DNA of 64,000 nt from Chryseobacterium oranimense (GTDB lineage Bacteria; Bacteroidota; Bacteroidia; Flavobacteriales; Weeksellaceae), in assembly GCF_025244725.1 (NCBI RefSeq), contig NZ_CP104203.1, forward strand, positions 2,976,001 to 3,040,000. Reading direction: 5' to 3'. Under the pieces are notes generated by a model, which did no database searches, was not told the origin of the DNA, and saw nothing but the letters and a program-made list of their open reading frames with translations. Positions 1 to 8,365 of this stretch are shown piece by piece; position 1 is the stretch's first letter, and each line of letters begins with the position of its first letter. A program made the position numbers and the translations under genes.

Positions 1-1
1 T

Positions 2-619
2 ATTCTTATTATCTTAATCGGTTATTTTTTAGCAAACAACGTGGCTTTTAACTTTCCAAAACACACCCAAAAAGAAATTATATTCACAGATACGATTTTA
101 ATTATTTCAAATATTCTGGTAGTTACGTTATTAATTAATTATAATGATAAAATCAAAAAGGTTGAAATTTTGTCGCAGCTTCCCCAATCTCAAAAAACAG
201 AAAGAGAGAAAATAACCATCACAAAACCCACTCCGGAAGATCTTGAGGCGGACAATGAAAACATGGAAAATCTTTTCGATAAAATTGAGGAATCCATGAC
301 GAGAAATATGCTTTTTAAAGATGTAAATTTCAATCTATCTTCTTTAAGTGTAGCAATGAACGTTAACAGCACTTATATATCCAAAGCTATACGTTATAAA
401 GGATATCCTAATTTCAACAACTATCTGAATGTTTATAGAATTAACTATGTAAAAAAACTGTTTACAGAGATTGATTTTCAAAAAACAACTTTAATGTATG
501 TGTATACAGAAGCCGGTTTTTCGAATCAGTCTACCTTTAACAGAGTTTTTAAACAGATAGAGGGAATTACTCCGTCAGAATACGTTCAGAAAAACCCACA
601 GCCGGAGATTGATGTATAG
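2..619 (+). CDS. AraC-type transcriptional regulator with membrane-spanning N-terminus, 5' partial
   Basis: The frame is open from the first bases of the window, so the gene starts upstream; the GTG at 41 is not a convincing start. The visible N-terminal part holds hydrophobic stretches (window start, then about codons 30-45) that look like membrane helices. A charged linker follows. The last ~100 residues form an AraC-type double helix-turn-helix, with the usual second-HTH pattern (AGFSNQSTFNRVFK) and the GITPSEY ending. Flavobacterial proteins of this design join sensory or membrane parts to AraC domains, so a membrane-linked regulator is likely. Its ligand and targets cannot be read from the sequence. 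The family call is firm; the missing N-terminus limits anything more. Confidence 0.8.
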   Translation: MLIILIGYFLANNVAFNFPKHTQKEIIFTDTILIISNILVVTLLINYNDKIKKVEILSQLPQSQKTEREKITITKPTPEDLEADNENMENLFDKIEESMTRNMLFKDVNFNLSSLSVAMNVNSTYISKAIRYKGYPNFNNYLNVYRINYVKKLFTEIDFQKTTLMYVYTEAGFSNQSTFNRVFKQIEGITPSEYVQKNPQPEIDV

Positions 620-635
620 TGTAGGGAAATTTATT

Positions 636-643
636 TATCTTTG
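636..643 (+). promoter_or_regulatory. Candidate promoter -7 box for aroQ
   Basis: TATCTTTG matches the Bacteroidota -7 consensus TAnnTTTG and lies 15 bases before the aroQ ATG, in the short gap after the AraC-type gene. No clear -33 TTTG is seen. Confidence 0.45.
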
Positions 644-657
644 ATTAAATTTTTTAA

Positions 658-1065
658 ATGAAAATCTTGATCCTTAACGGCCCTAACCTCAATTTACTGG
701 GAACCCGCGAGCCTGAAATCTACGGAAATGTTTCCATGGAGCAGTGCCTGGAAAAATTAAAAACTGAGTTTTCTTCTCATGAATTGAATTATTATCAGTC
801 AAACATTGAAGGAGAGATGATCAACAGGCTGCAGGAAGATGATTTTGATGCTTTGGTCATTAACCCCGGAGCGTATACTCATTATTCGTATGCTATTTCG
901 GATTGCCTGAAAAATATCAGAAAACCGAAAATCGAGGTTCACATCAGTAATATTTACAAAAGGGAAGAATTCCGTCAGAAATCTGTAACAGCAGCCAATA
1001 CAGATGCGGTATTATCCGGTTTTGGAATGGATGGATACAGACTGGCGATTTTAAGTTTGAAATAA
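658..1065 (+). CDS. aroQ: 3-dehydroquinate dehydratase, type II
   Basis: This cytosolic shikimate-pathway enzyme converts 3-dehydroquinate to 3-dehydroshikimate. At 135 residues it is slightly shorter than the usual ~145-150 of the dodecameric type II family. The N-terminus carries the hallmark NGPNLNLLGTREP loop with the catalytic Tyr shortly after (IYG). NPGAYTHYS and EVHISNIYKREEFR supply the substrate-binding Asn and His residues. The ATG at 658 is immediately upstream of the conserved start of the fold. It stands alone between a regulator and convergent pckA and shares a bidirectional terminator with pckA. Identification is secure. Confidence 0.95.
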   Translation: MKILILNGPNLNLLGTREPEIYGNVSMEQCLEKLKTEFSSHELNYYQSNIEGEMINRLQEDDFDALVINPGAYTHYSYAISDCLKNIRKPKIEVHISNIYKREEFRQKSVTAANTDAVLSGFGMDGYRLAILSLK

Positions 1066-1093
1066 TAAACAGAATTGCAATGTTTTTGGAGAA

Positions 1094-1117
1094 CATGCTT
1101 CGGCTCCGCTCAGCATG
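1094..1117. repeat. Short palindromic intergenic element
   Basis: CATGCT (1094-1099) and AGCATG (1112-1117) form a perfect 6-bp inverted repeat around a 12-base GC-rich loop. It lies in the AT-rich gap after aroQ and before the terminator. From general experience, similar cttcggctccgctcagc strings are scattered between genes in many bacterial genomes. Here there is one copy, so its repeat status is an inference. Confidence 0.35.
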
Positions 1118-1140
1118 ACATTCTGATACTATTAAATAAA

Positions 1141-1170
1141 AAAAGCCTCATCAAGTGATGAGGCTTTTTG
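1141..1170. terminator. Bidirectional Rho-independent terminator between aroQ and pckA
   Basis: AAAAAGCCTCATCA and its exact reverse complement TGATGAGGCTTTTT abut around AG. The result is a GC-cored hairpin flanked by A and T runs on both sides. It can therefore terminate aroQ (+) and pckA (-), which converge here. Confidence 0.9.
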
Positions 1171-1175
1171 TTGTA

Positions 1176-2792
1176 TTAAGTAGTCTGCTGCTGAAGCTGT
1201 GGTCCCGAAGCAATTAGCTTCTTCCCTTCTTCAGTATCGCAATACTGTTCAAAGTTCTTGATATATCTTGCAGCAAGATCTCTTGCTTTTTCTTCCCATT
1301 CTGCAGCACTGCTGTATGTTTCTCTAGGATCCAGGATACCTTCGGAAACATTCGGAAGCTGTGTAGGAATTTCAAGGTTCATAATCGGAACCTGAGTTTT
1401 AGGAGCATTTTCAATAGAACCGTCTATGATTGCATCAATGATAGCTCTTGTATCTTTAAGAGAAATTCTTTTTCCAGTTCCGTTCCATCCTGTATTTACC
1501 AGGTAAGCTTTAGCTCCGTGCTCTTTCATTTTCCCGATCAATGTTTTAGAATACATGGTTGGGTGAAGGGTAAGGAAAGCTTCTCCAAAAGCAGGAGAGA
1601 AAGATGGTTCCGGTTCAGTAATTCCCCTTTCTGTACCCGCAAGTTTGGAAGTGTACCCACAAAGGAAGTGGTACTGTGCCTGGTTTTCATCTAAAATAGA
1701 AACCGGAGGCAATACTCCAAATGCATCGGCAGAAAGATAAACGATTTTTTTCGCATGCCCAGCCTTAGAAGGAAGAACAATTTTGTTGATATGATAAATC
1801 GGGTAAGATACTCTTGTATTTTCCGTGATAGATCCGTCTTTATAGTCAGCGATTCCGTTGTGCACCACTACGTTTTCAAGAAGTGCATCTCTTTTGATCG
1901 CTCTGAAAATATCCGGTTCTTTTTCTTCTGAAAGATCAATAACTTTAGCATAACATCCTCCTTCATAGTTAAATACACCATTATTATCCCAACCGTGCTC
2001 ATCGTCACCAATCAGGAATCTCTTAGGATCTGCAGATAAAGTTGTTTTTCCAGTCCCTGAAAGACCGAAGAAAAGTGCCACATCACCATCCTCGCCTACG
2101 TTGGCAGAGCAGTGCATGGAAGCCATTCCTTTTAAAGGAAGATAGTAGTTCATCATGGCAAACATCCCTTTCTTCATCTCACCACCATACCATGTACCTC
2201 CGATGATCTGTAGTTTTTCAGTAAGGTTGAACATGATAAAGTTCTCAGAATTAAGCCCTTGAGCTTCCCAGTTCGGGTTTGTTGTTTTGGAACCGTTGAT
2301 TACTGTGAAATCCGGCTCGCCAAAGTTTTCCAGTTCGTAATGAGAAGGGCGGATAAACATATTGGTAACGAAATGCGCCTGCCATGCCACTTCAACGATG
2401 AATCTTACTTTTAGTCTGGTGTCTGTATTGGTACCGCAAAAAGCATCAACCACATAAATTTTCTTAGCTTCAGAAAGCTGGTTCAGCACTAATCCTTTAC
2501 AAGAATCAAAATTTTCCGCTGTTGTAGGAAGGTTTACTTTCCCATCCCAGAAAATTGTGTCTCTCGTAACATCATCCTGAACTATATATCTGTCTTTAGG
2601 TGAACGACCTGTGAAAACTCCGGTTTTTACTGATACTGCACCGGATTCCGTAAGCTCAGCTTTCTCAAAGCCTTGATTTTCAGGAGCTATTTCAGCCTGA
2701 TATAACTCTTCATAAGATGGGTTATAGACGACTTCATAATTTCCTTTAATCCCTAATTTTTCTAAATCCTGGATGATTTTAGCGTGTTTCAT
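1176..2792 (-). CDS. pckA: Phosphoenolpyruvate carboxykinase (ATP)
   Basis: This enzyme catalyses ATP-dependent oxaloacetate to PEP plus CO2, the first committed step of gluconeogenesis, in the cytosol. The length of 538 residues is typical of the ATP-type family. Visible features are the kinase-1a P-loop [11 protein letters not shown] near residue 243, the following metal-binding aspartates (DDEHGWD), the TGRSPKDR substrate motif near residue 60 and the [10 protein letters not shown] segment near the C-terminus. The ATG at 2792 opens directly into the conserved N-terminal region. The gene is monocistronic, with a terminator at its 3' end and a TAnnTTTG box upstream. Confidence 0.97.
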   Translation of the reverse strand: MKHAKIIQDLEKLGIKGNYEVVYNPSYEELYQAEIAPENQGFEKAELTESGAVSVKTGVFTGRSPKDRYIVQDDVTRDTIFWDGKVNLPTTAENFDSCKGLVLNQLSEAKKIYVVDAFCGTNTDTRLKVRFIVEVAWQAHFVTNMFIRPSHYELENFGEPDFTVINGSKTTNPNWEAQGLNSENFIMFNLTEKLQIIGGTWYGGEMKKGMFAMMNYYLPLKGMASMHCSANVGEDGDVALFFGLSGTGKTTLSADPKRFLIGDDEHGWDNNGVFNYEGGCYAKVIDLSEEKEPDIFRAIKRDALLENVVVHNGIADYKDGSITENTRVSYPIYHINKIVLPSKAGHAKKIVYLSADAFGVLPPVSILDENQAQYHFLCGYTSKLAGTERGITEPEPSFSPAFGEAFLTLHPTMYSKTLIGKMKEHGAKAYLVNTGWNGTGKRISLKDTRAIIDAIIDGSIENAPKTQVPIMNLEIPTQLPNVSEGILDPRETYSSAAEWEEKARDLAARYIKNFEQYCDTEEGKKLIASGPQLQQQTT

Positions 2793-2827
2793 TTTACTTA
2801 TATTTTCTATTTCTTTATTGGGTTCAA

Positions 2828-2835
2828 CAAAATTA
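2828..2835 (-). promoter_or_regulatory. Candidate promoter -7 box for pckA
   Basis: On the minus strand this reads TAATTTTG, a match to TAnnTTTG, 35 bases before the pckA start codon. No clear -33 box is visible. Confidence 0.4.
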
Positions 2836-2919
2836 ATATTAATTATTTGTTAAAGGTGGTTTAAATATAATGATATAAGTCAGAATGACAAATAAAAAAA
2901 CAGGATTGTAAATTACTGA

Positions 2920-3825
2920 TTATAAATTAATTATATCAGACCATTCGAAAACAGTATTGAAACCTTTTCCCCAAAAATAGTCCTTATAGCCGTGAAATTT
3001 GGCACTCATTACAAAATCTCCCCCCCAGGCCCCCAAACTTTTAACGAAAACAGGACAATCTGCAAAAAATCTTTCTTTAACTGTGGGAATTTCAAGGAAT
3101 TTTGAAATTTTTTGCTCATGAATCATCATCAGTTCAGAAAAATTTTCCAATTCATTGCATAACAAAACTTTTCTTGTGATATCCGAAAATTCATCAACCA
3201 GAATTTGGGACTTCAATTTGGACTTGTAAAAACTGATACCTTCCCTGCTATCCTGCTTCTGATTTAAATGAATAAAAATCAGTTCATTTTTGAATGGAGG
3301 ATTGAAATCTACCTTTTCATAAGTAATCACTGGTTTACTTTGAAAAAGAACGGCGGATTTCTCTTTGGCAACTGCAATATCATAACCGCTTCCTCCAAGG
3401 CTGATGCTGTTAAGGTTGAAAGGATCAATATCCGCCCATTCTGCAAGATTGGTCATTAATGTGGAGCTGCTCCCCAGTCCGTAGTCTGCAGGGAACTGGA
3501 GATTGGTTTTTAGATGATAAGTAAAATTGTTCTTGAATTTGGTTTCGGAAAGCTGCTGAACGTTTTTTAAGGTTTTCAGAATAAATTCAGCGCTTGAAGG
3601 AAGGTTGGTTTCGAGGATCTGCCAGTTTTTATAATCAATAACAGCTCTCAGCCATAATTTGTTCTGATGATGGGCTTCCCAAAAGATCAATGATTTTTGA
3701 TTGTCTTTTTCATCAAAAAAAAACTCTTGTCCAGGCTTAGTGGGTACTGCCAGGACAAGAGCTCCGTCTATTGCGAAATATTCTGAAGTAAGCATAAGCT
3801 TTCCCGGTGAAAATATTCCGCTCAT
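2920..3825 (-). CDS. GYDIA-family GHMP kinase
   Basis: This 301-residue protein has the GHMP small-molecule kinase fold related to mevalonate kinases. FSPGKLMLTSEYFAIDGA is the GHMP N-terminal motif 1. YGLGSSSTLMTNLA is the glycine/serine-rich ATP-binding loop. GGSGYDIAVAKE contains the GYDIA signature that names this Bacteroidota subfamily. The C-terminal GGDFVMSA matches GHMP motif 3 in part. The substrate is not established; relation to isoprenoid kinases is an inference from the fold. It lies 10 bases downstream of fabD and is probably co-transcribed with it. Confidence 0.85.
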   Translation of the reverse strand: MSGIFSPGKLMLTSEYFAIDGALVLAVPTKPGQEFFFDEKDNQKSLIFWEAHHQNKLWLRAVIDYKNWQILETNLPSSAEFILKTLKNVQQLSETKFKNNFTYHLKTNLQFPADYGLGSSSTLMTNLAEWADIDPFNLNSISLGGSGYDIAVAKEKSAVLFQSKPVITYEKVDFNPPFKNELIFIHLNQKQDSREGISFYKSKLKSQILVDEFSDITRKVLLCNELENFSELMMIHEQKISKFLEIPTVKERFFADCPVFVKSLGAWGGDFVMSAKFHGYKDYFWGKGFNTVFEWSDIINL

Positions 3826-3835
3826 CGTTGTTTAT

Positions 3836-4711
3836 TTATATTGCAGAGGCAACATCTACAGAAGGGTCAATTTTCTTGATCAGTCCCTGAAGTGTTTTTC
3901 CAGGACCTACTTCTACGAAATTAGAAGCTCCGTCTTTGATCATATTCTGAACAGACTGCGTCCATTTTACAGGACCTGTGAGCTGAGCAATCAGGTTTTG
4001 CTTGATCTCCTCAGGATTAATTACTGCTGTAGTGGTAATATTCTGGTAAACCGGAATAGTTGCTTTTCTGAATTTTGTTTTTTCAATAGCTGCGGCCAGT
4101 CTTTCTTGTGCCGGCTGCATCAATGGAGAGTGGAAGGCTCCGTTTACAGGAAGTAATAAGGCTCTTTTTGCTCCTGCTTCTTTAAGCTTTATGCATGCTT
4201 CTTCTACTGCTGGTGTTTCTCCTGAAATTACCAATTGCCCGGGGCAGTTGTAATTGGCAGGCACTACAATTCCGCTGATCTGTGCACAGATTTCTTCAAC
4301 TTTAGCATCTTCAAGACCTAAAATTGCAGCCATAGAGCTTGGATTGGCATCACATGCTTCCTGCATGGCTTTTGCTCTTTCGAATACCAGCTTCAAACCG
4401 TCGTCAAAGGATAATACTCCATTGGCCACTAAAGCTGAAAATTCGCCTAAAGAATGTCCTGCAACCATTTCAGCTCCAAGACCGTTCACTGCTTTTAGAG
4501 CAGCAACTGAATGTATAAAGATTGAAGGCTGGGTAACCTCTGTTTTTTTAAGGTCTCCATCCGTACCGTTGAACATCAAGGAAAGAATATCGAAACCTAA
4601 AATTTCATTGGCAGATTCCATTAAGTCCTTAATGTCTTTTCTAGAATCGTACAATTCTTTTCCCATTCCTACGAACTGAGAACCCTGCCCAGGAAATACA
4701 AGTGCTTTCAT
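3836..4711 (-). CDS. fabD: Malonyl-CoA:ACP transacylase
   Basis: FabD loads malonyl groups from malonyl-CoA onto acyl carrier protein for fatty acid synthesis in the cytosol. The 291-residue length is slightly under the ~310 typical of the family. The N-terminal FPGQGSQ motif (8-12 GQGSQ), the nucleophile motif GHSLGE with Ser87, and the NGAFHSPLM region with the catalytic His near residue 197 are all present, as is the C-terminal EVGPGKTL. It is the first gene of a probable two-gene unit with the GHMP kinase and has its own -7 box. It is also a possible source of malonyl-ACP for the KAS III/ACP pairs in the polysaccharide locus (inference). Confidence 0.95.
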   Translation of the reverse strand: MKALVFPGQGSQFVGMGKELYDSRKDIKDLMESANEILGFDILSLMFNGTDGDLKKTEVTQPSIFIHSVAALKAVNGLGAEMVAGHSLGEFSALVANGVLSFDDGLKLVFERAKAMQEACDANPSSMAAILGLEDAKVEEICAQISGIVVPANYNCPGQLVISGETPAVEEACIKLKEAGAKRALLLPVNGAFHSPLMQPAQERLAAAIEKTKFRKATIPVYQNITTTAVINPEEIKQNLIAQLTGPVKWTQSVQNMIKDGASNFVEVGPGKTLQGLIKKIDPSVDVASAI

Positions 4712-4732
4712 GTATTGAATTAAATATTATGC

Positions 4733-4740
4733 AAATATAA
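4733..4740 (-). promoter_or_regulatory. Candidate promoter -7 box for fabD
   Basis: Minus-strand TATATTTG matches TAnnTTTG exactly and lies 21 bases before the fabD ATG. No convincing -33 partner is seen. Confidence 0.45.
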
Positions 4741-4781
4741 AGATAATGTTAAAAATATTCCTTTAAAAAGGCATAAATCGG

Positions 4782-6728
4782 TTAAGGAACTAGTCTGATC
4801 ACACGGTATCCTGTGTTTACATACGCTCCGTTTGCTTTGGATTTTACAAATTCAAACTTGGTAGCAAGCTGAGTCTGAACTTTATTCATCTGTTTAAATA
4901 TCTCTCCTTTTTTATTTTCCCTCGTCAGCATATCATTCACGACATCAAAACCTACAATGGCATATTTTGGTGGTGTTTTACAATATTTACTTTTATAGGC
5001 AGCCAGAATTTCTTTCTCAAAACTACCTTCTGCATTAATCTTTCTGTCCATCAGGTAAACAAGGCTTGCCTGGCTCAGTTCGTCCACTTTCTTCTCGAAA
5101 ATCGGAGAGTAATACATACTGAAGGCTTTTACACCCTGCACTTCTTTGGAAAGAGCAATGGTTTTGTTGGCAAAAGCTTCTCCGGCAGCATCGTTGTCAC
5201 TGGCAAGAATCGCAATAACTGGAGCGGACTGCCCGGTCATCATGTTCTTATCCAGCTGGATTTCTGAAGGAGAGTTAACAATAATGATATTTGGGTTTTT
5301 AACTGCTTTTTCCAGACCGCCTTTGATATAGTTGGCAATTTCTTTTTTGCTGTCTGCCACTACATATATTTTCTGATCTGAATAAACTGCTTTTACTTCT
5401 TCAACAATTTTATCTGCGTAGGTCTGGTCATTGGTTTCAACAATGATCAGGTTGCTGTAATTATACAGCTCCGGCGAGTTGGCAAATGGTGCTACAACCG
5501 GTATTTTCTGGTTTCTTGTAAAATCAAGGACATCAATTACATTGGATTTGAAGAATGGACCGATGATCAGGTCCGTATTCTCAGGATTGATCTGGGCCAT
5601 TGAATTTTTAAATGAGGCTTCGTTTCCTGAATCTACAATTTTAATATCAAGTTTCTGTCCGCCACTGGCATTTCTTTCAATAGCCAGTTTAGCTCCGGTA
5701 AGGAAATCCAGTGCCATAGCTCTATACTGAGTTTCGTTGGTACTGTACCCAAAAGGCAGCATTAAAACAACGCTCAATGCATCTCCGTTTTTCTTCACAT
5801 AAGCAGGATCCTGTTTTTTGATCTTTAAAACCATTCCTGTTTTAAGTCCTTTGGAAAGCTCAGGATTCAGAGCAATCAGTTCATCGATTGAAACTCCGAA
5901 CTTATTAACAATGGAGAACACAGTATCTCCCTGCTGAATGGTATAGGTAACGTAATCATCAACAACAGAAGTTACTGTTGCTGTAGAAACTTTTTCGTTT
6001 CCTGATTCTATTTTTGTTTTCGGATTTACGGGTTCGGAAACCACAGCTGCATCCGTATTTGATTTTTTTACTTTGATGGTTTCACCCGGCTTAAGGCCTT
6101 TTTCTTCCAATCCCGGATTGAGGGCAAAAAGTTCCTGCTGGCTGATTCCAAACTGCTTTGTAATTCTGTAATAATTATCTTTTGACTGGATCACATACGC
6201 TTCTCCTTCTCCAGATGTTGCCACTGCTACAGGTGTTTCCGTATGGCTTTCTGCAGATTTAGTAACTACAGCTGCCGGAAGTGCCTGCTGTTCTCCACCA
6301 TATTTTTTTATACTTTCAAGAGGTAAGATGATCTCATCTCCTATTTTCATATGGGAATCGAGTTCAGGGTTCAGCTTTCTTAAATCTGTTTCAGAGATTC
6401 GGTATTGTTTTGTAATTCCATAGATGGTCTGCTTAGGCTGAAGAATTATTTTTCCAACCTGGCCTACTGAACCTGACTTTGCTTTTTCAGCAACGGCAGG
6501 TTTGGAAGCGGGAGCTGTATGCTTCTCAGCCTTCACTGTAACAACATCTCCTATTGCCAGCTTACCGTCTTTATATTTGGGATTCAGCTTTAACAATTCA
6601 TCTACAGTAATTCCGTATTTTTTTGCAATATTATAGGGATTATCTCCTTTTACAACGGTGTGAGAGTTCTGGGCAGAAACCCCCAAAACCATACATAAAC
6701 TGGACAAAATAAAAAACCTCTTTATCAT
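4782..6728 (-). CDS. Exported LysM-repeat protein with C-terminal periplasmic-binding (type 1) fold
   Basis: A 648-residue protein with an N-terminal Sec signal peptide (MIKRFFILSSLCMVLGVSAQ). Four LysM modules follow, at about residues 22-66, 95-137, 178-222 and 259-304, each with the internal pattern [IV]xxxYxI..(D/E)L..LNP. From ~315 to the end the sequence resembles the type 1 periplasmic-binding fold (LMLPFG..., IIGPFFKSNVIDVLDFTRNQKIPVVAPFANSPELY), as in LpoA-like or branched-chain amino-acid binding proteins. LysM modules bind peptidoglycan, so a cell-wall-anchored periplasmic protein is likely, perhaps a peptidoglycan synthesis or lysis modulator. The exact role is unknown. It is a single gene with its own promoter box. 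Confidence 0.8.
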   Translation of the reverse strand: MIKRFFILSSLCMVLGVSAQNSHTVVKGDNPYNIAKKYGITVDELLKLNPKYKDGKLAIGDVVTVKAEKHTAPASKPAVAEKAKSGSVGQVGKIILQPKQTIYGITKQYRISETDLRKLNPELDSHMKIGDEIILPLESIKKYGGEQQALPAAVVTKSAESHTETPVAVATSGEGEAYVIQSKDNYYRITKQFGISQQELFALNPGLEEKGLKPGETIKVKKSNTDAAVVSEPVNPKTKIESGNEKVSTATVTSVVDDYVTYTIQQGDTVFSIVNKFGVSIDELIALNPELSKGLKTGMVLKIKKQDPAYVKKNGDALSVVLMLPFGYSTNETQYRAMALDFLTGAKLAIERNASGGQKLDIKIVDSGNEASFKNSMAQINPENTDLIIGPFFKSNVIDVLDFTRNQKIPVVAPFANSPELYNYSNLIIVETNDQTYADKIVEEVKAVYSDQKIYVVADSKKEIANYIKGGLEKAVKNPNIIIVNSPSEIQLDKNMMTGQSAPVIAILASDNDAAGEAFANKTIALSKEVQGVKAFSMYYSPIFEKKVDELSQASLVYLMDRKINAEGSFEKEILAAYKSKYCKTPPKYAIVGFDVVNDMLTRENKKGEIFKQMNKVQTQLATKFEFVKSKANGAYVNTGYRVIRLVP

Positions 6729-6747
6729 ACTCGATAATTATAATTTA

Positions 6748-6776
6748 CAAAAATACTTCTTTAAAATTAAATGGCA
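6748..6776 (-). promoter_or_regulatory. Candidate promoter for the LysM protein
   Basis: Minus-strand TATTTTTG (6748-6755) is a -7 box. GTTG (6773-6776) lies 17 bases further upstream and could be the -33 element. It overlaps the 3' end of bshC. Confidence 0.45.
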
Positions 6777-8353
6777 ACAATTATTAATTTGGATTCTTGA
6801 ACCACCATTTCTTCCCAACAATTTTCAAGCCATGAATAGCCATAGTCTGAAAAGAACACACTAAAGTTATAGACTCTTTCCTGCCATGTTTTTGAAGGGT
6901 GAACATCTAAAAACAGTTTTTCAAGTCTTTCCAGCAGCTCGCCCTGTTTTATTTTTTCTGCATGAAGCAGACGCTTTTTCATTCTTTTAAATGATTTCAG
7001 CTGTCTTACTTCTTCTGCTTTTACCATGTTTCCGAAAGAGCGTTCTGTCGTTTCAGCAATTGCTTTCAGCTCGGAGAAATTTTTCTCCAAAAGAAGCTCT
7101 TTTTCTTCGAGCAATGACAACACGCTGCTGTCCTGTAAAATTTTCTGATTGGTAATTGCTGTAAAGTTTCCAAAGAAATCCTGGATATTAAGATTTAGTT
7201 TTTCAATTTTCCCAACTGTTTTTTCTTTAATGAAAAGCATTGAATTTCTTGGAATCAAAACAGGGAAAGGAATATTGACTGCTTTAAAATAGTCTTTAAG
7301 CTCCAGCCAGTACATGATTTCCGCATTCCCCCCGATATAAGCCAGGTTAGGAAGTACTTTTTCCTGATAAACCGGACGCATTAATGCATTCGGGCTGAAT
7401 TTTTCCGGATGATTTTCGAGTTCCCCAATGATTTCTTCTTTTGTAAATTTTATATCTGTATCTACTACGGTATATCTTTCGCCGTTAAAATCAATCCTGC
7501 CCCTTGTTCCTGAAAGATAAAAAAGATTAATATCCCGTGGATTGACCTGTACCTTTCCATATTTCTCAGTCAGAAAATCTACTTTCTCTTTTGAATTCTT
7601 CTGTAAACTGGAATTCAGCAGTTCATCTTTGAAAATATTTTTAACCTGATTTTTAAGCTCCCTGGAATCTCCGTCGATAATCAATAACCCAAATTCTGAG
7701 AAAAGCCTGTTTACTAATATTTTAATTGCCTGCGTAAGAGTATTTCCTGCTTTATACGCTTCTTTCATCATCAGGATCAATTCTGTTCCAAATACGGAAT
7801 CTTTGAATTCTTTTTCAAATTCTGAAATAAAAAAGGTATCGCTGATGGTGATTTTACCTACCGGTCCGCCAGATTTCTCATTGATCTCGTAATAATTGTG
7901 CTCTGTTTTAAAATGATTGATTTCGGCAAAATCATGGTCTTCCGAAGCCATCCAGTATAAAGGCACAAAATTAAAATCCGGAAAATTCTCTTTCAGGTAA
8001 GTACATGTTTTAATGGTCTGCAAAATTTTGTAAACGAAAAAAACAGGTCCTGAAAAAAGATTCAGCTGATGCCCGGTGGTAATAGTGAATGTGTTGGGGA
8101 GCTTCAGATTTTCCAGATTTTCTTTCTGTTTTGATGAAAGAACAAGTTCTGAAAGCTGTTTTTCCAGTGCATCAGAAAGAATATTTCTCTGATCCTGTGC
8201 AAAGGAATTCTGCTTGAGATGGAGCTGATCTTTAAAGTGATCTAAAGAAAAGGTATTTTTTTCAAAGCCCTCAATTTTTTGATTCAGAAAATCTTTTACC
8301 AGCTGAGGAATGCTTTCTATATCGTTGAATGATATTTTATTTATTGTTTTCAA
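6767..8353 (-). CDS. bshC: Bacillithiol biosynthesis cysteine-adding enzyme BshC
   Basis: BshC adds cysteine to glucosaminyl-malate in the last step of bacillithiol synthesis, making the low-molecular-weight thiol of Firmicutes and many Bacteroidota. The 528-residue length matches the family. Recognisable parts are TITTGHQLNLFSGPVFFVYKI and YWMASEDHDFAEI in the nucleotidyl-transferase-like core, the NLAYIGGNAEIMYWLELK block, and a long C-terminal coiled coil ending in the VHPSKTWQERVYNFSVFF motif. It lies 12 bases downstream of the porin gene, so the two may be co-transcribed. bshA and bshB are not in this window. Confidence 0.9.
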   Translation of the reverse strand: MKTINKISFNDIESIPQLVKDFLNQKIEGFEKNTFSLDHFKDQLHLKQNSFAQDQRNILSDALEKQLSELVLSSKQKENLENLKLPNTFTITTGHQLNLFSGPVFFVYKILQTIKTCTYLKENFPDFNFVPLYWMASEDHDFAEINHFKTEHNYYEINEKSGGPVGKITISDTFFISEFEKEFKDSVFGTELILMMKEAYKAGNTLTQAIKILVNRLFSEFGLLIIDGDSRELKNQVKNIFKDELLNSSLQKNSKEKVDFLTEKYGKVQVNPRDINLFYLSGTRGRIDFNGERYTVVDTDIKFTKEEIIGELENHPEKFSPNALMRPVYQEKVLPNLAYIGGNAEIMYWLELKDYFKAVNIPFPVLIPRNSMLFIKEKTVGKIEKLNLNIQDFFGNFTAITNQKILQDSSVLSLLEEKELLLEKNFSELKAIAETTERSFGNMVKAEEVRQLKSFKRMKKRLLHAEKIKQGELLERLEKLFLDVHPSKTWQERVYNFSVFFSDYGYSWLENCWEEMVVQESKLIIVAI

Positions 8354-8365
8354 CTTGTTTTGCTT

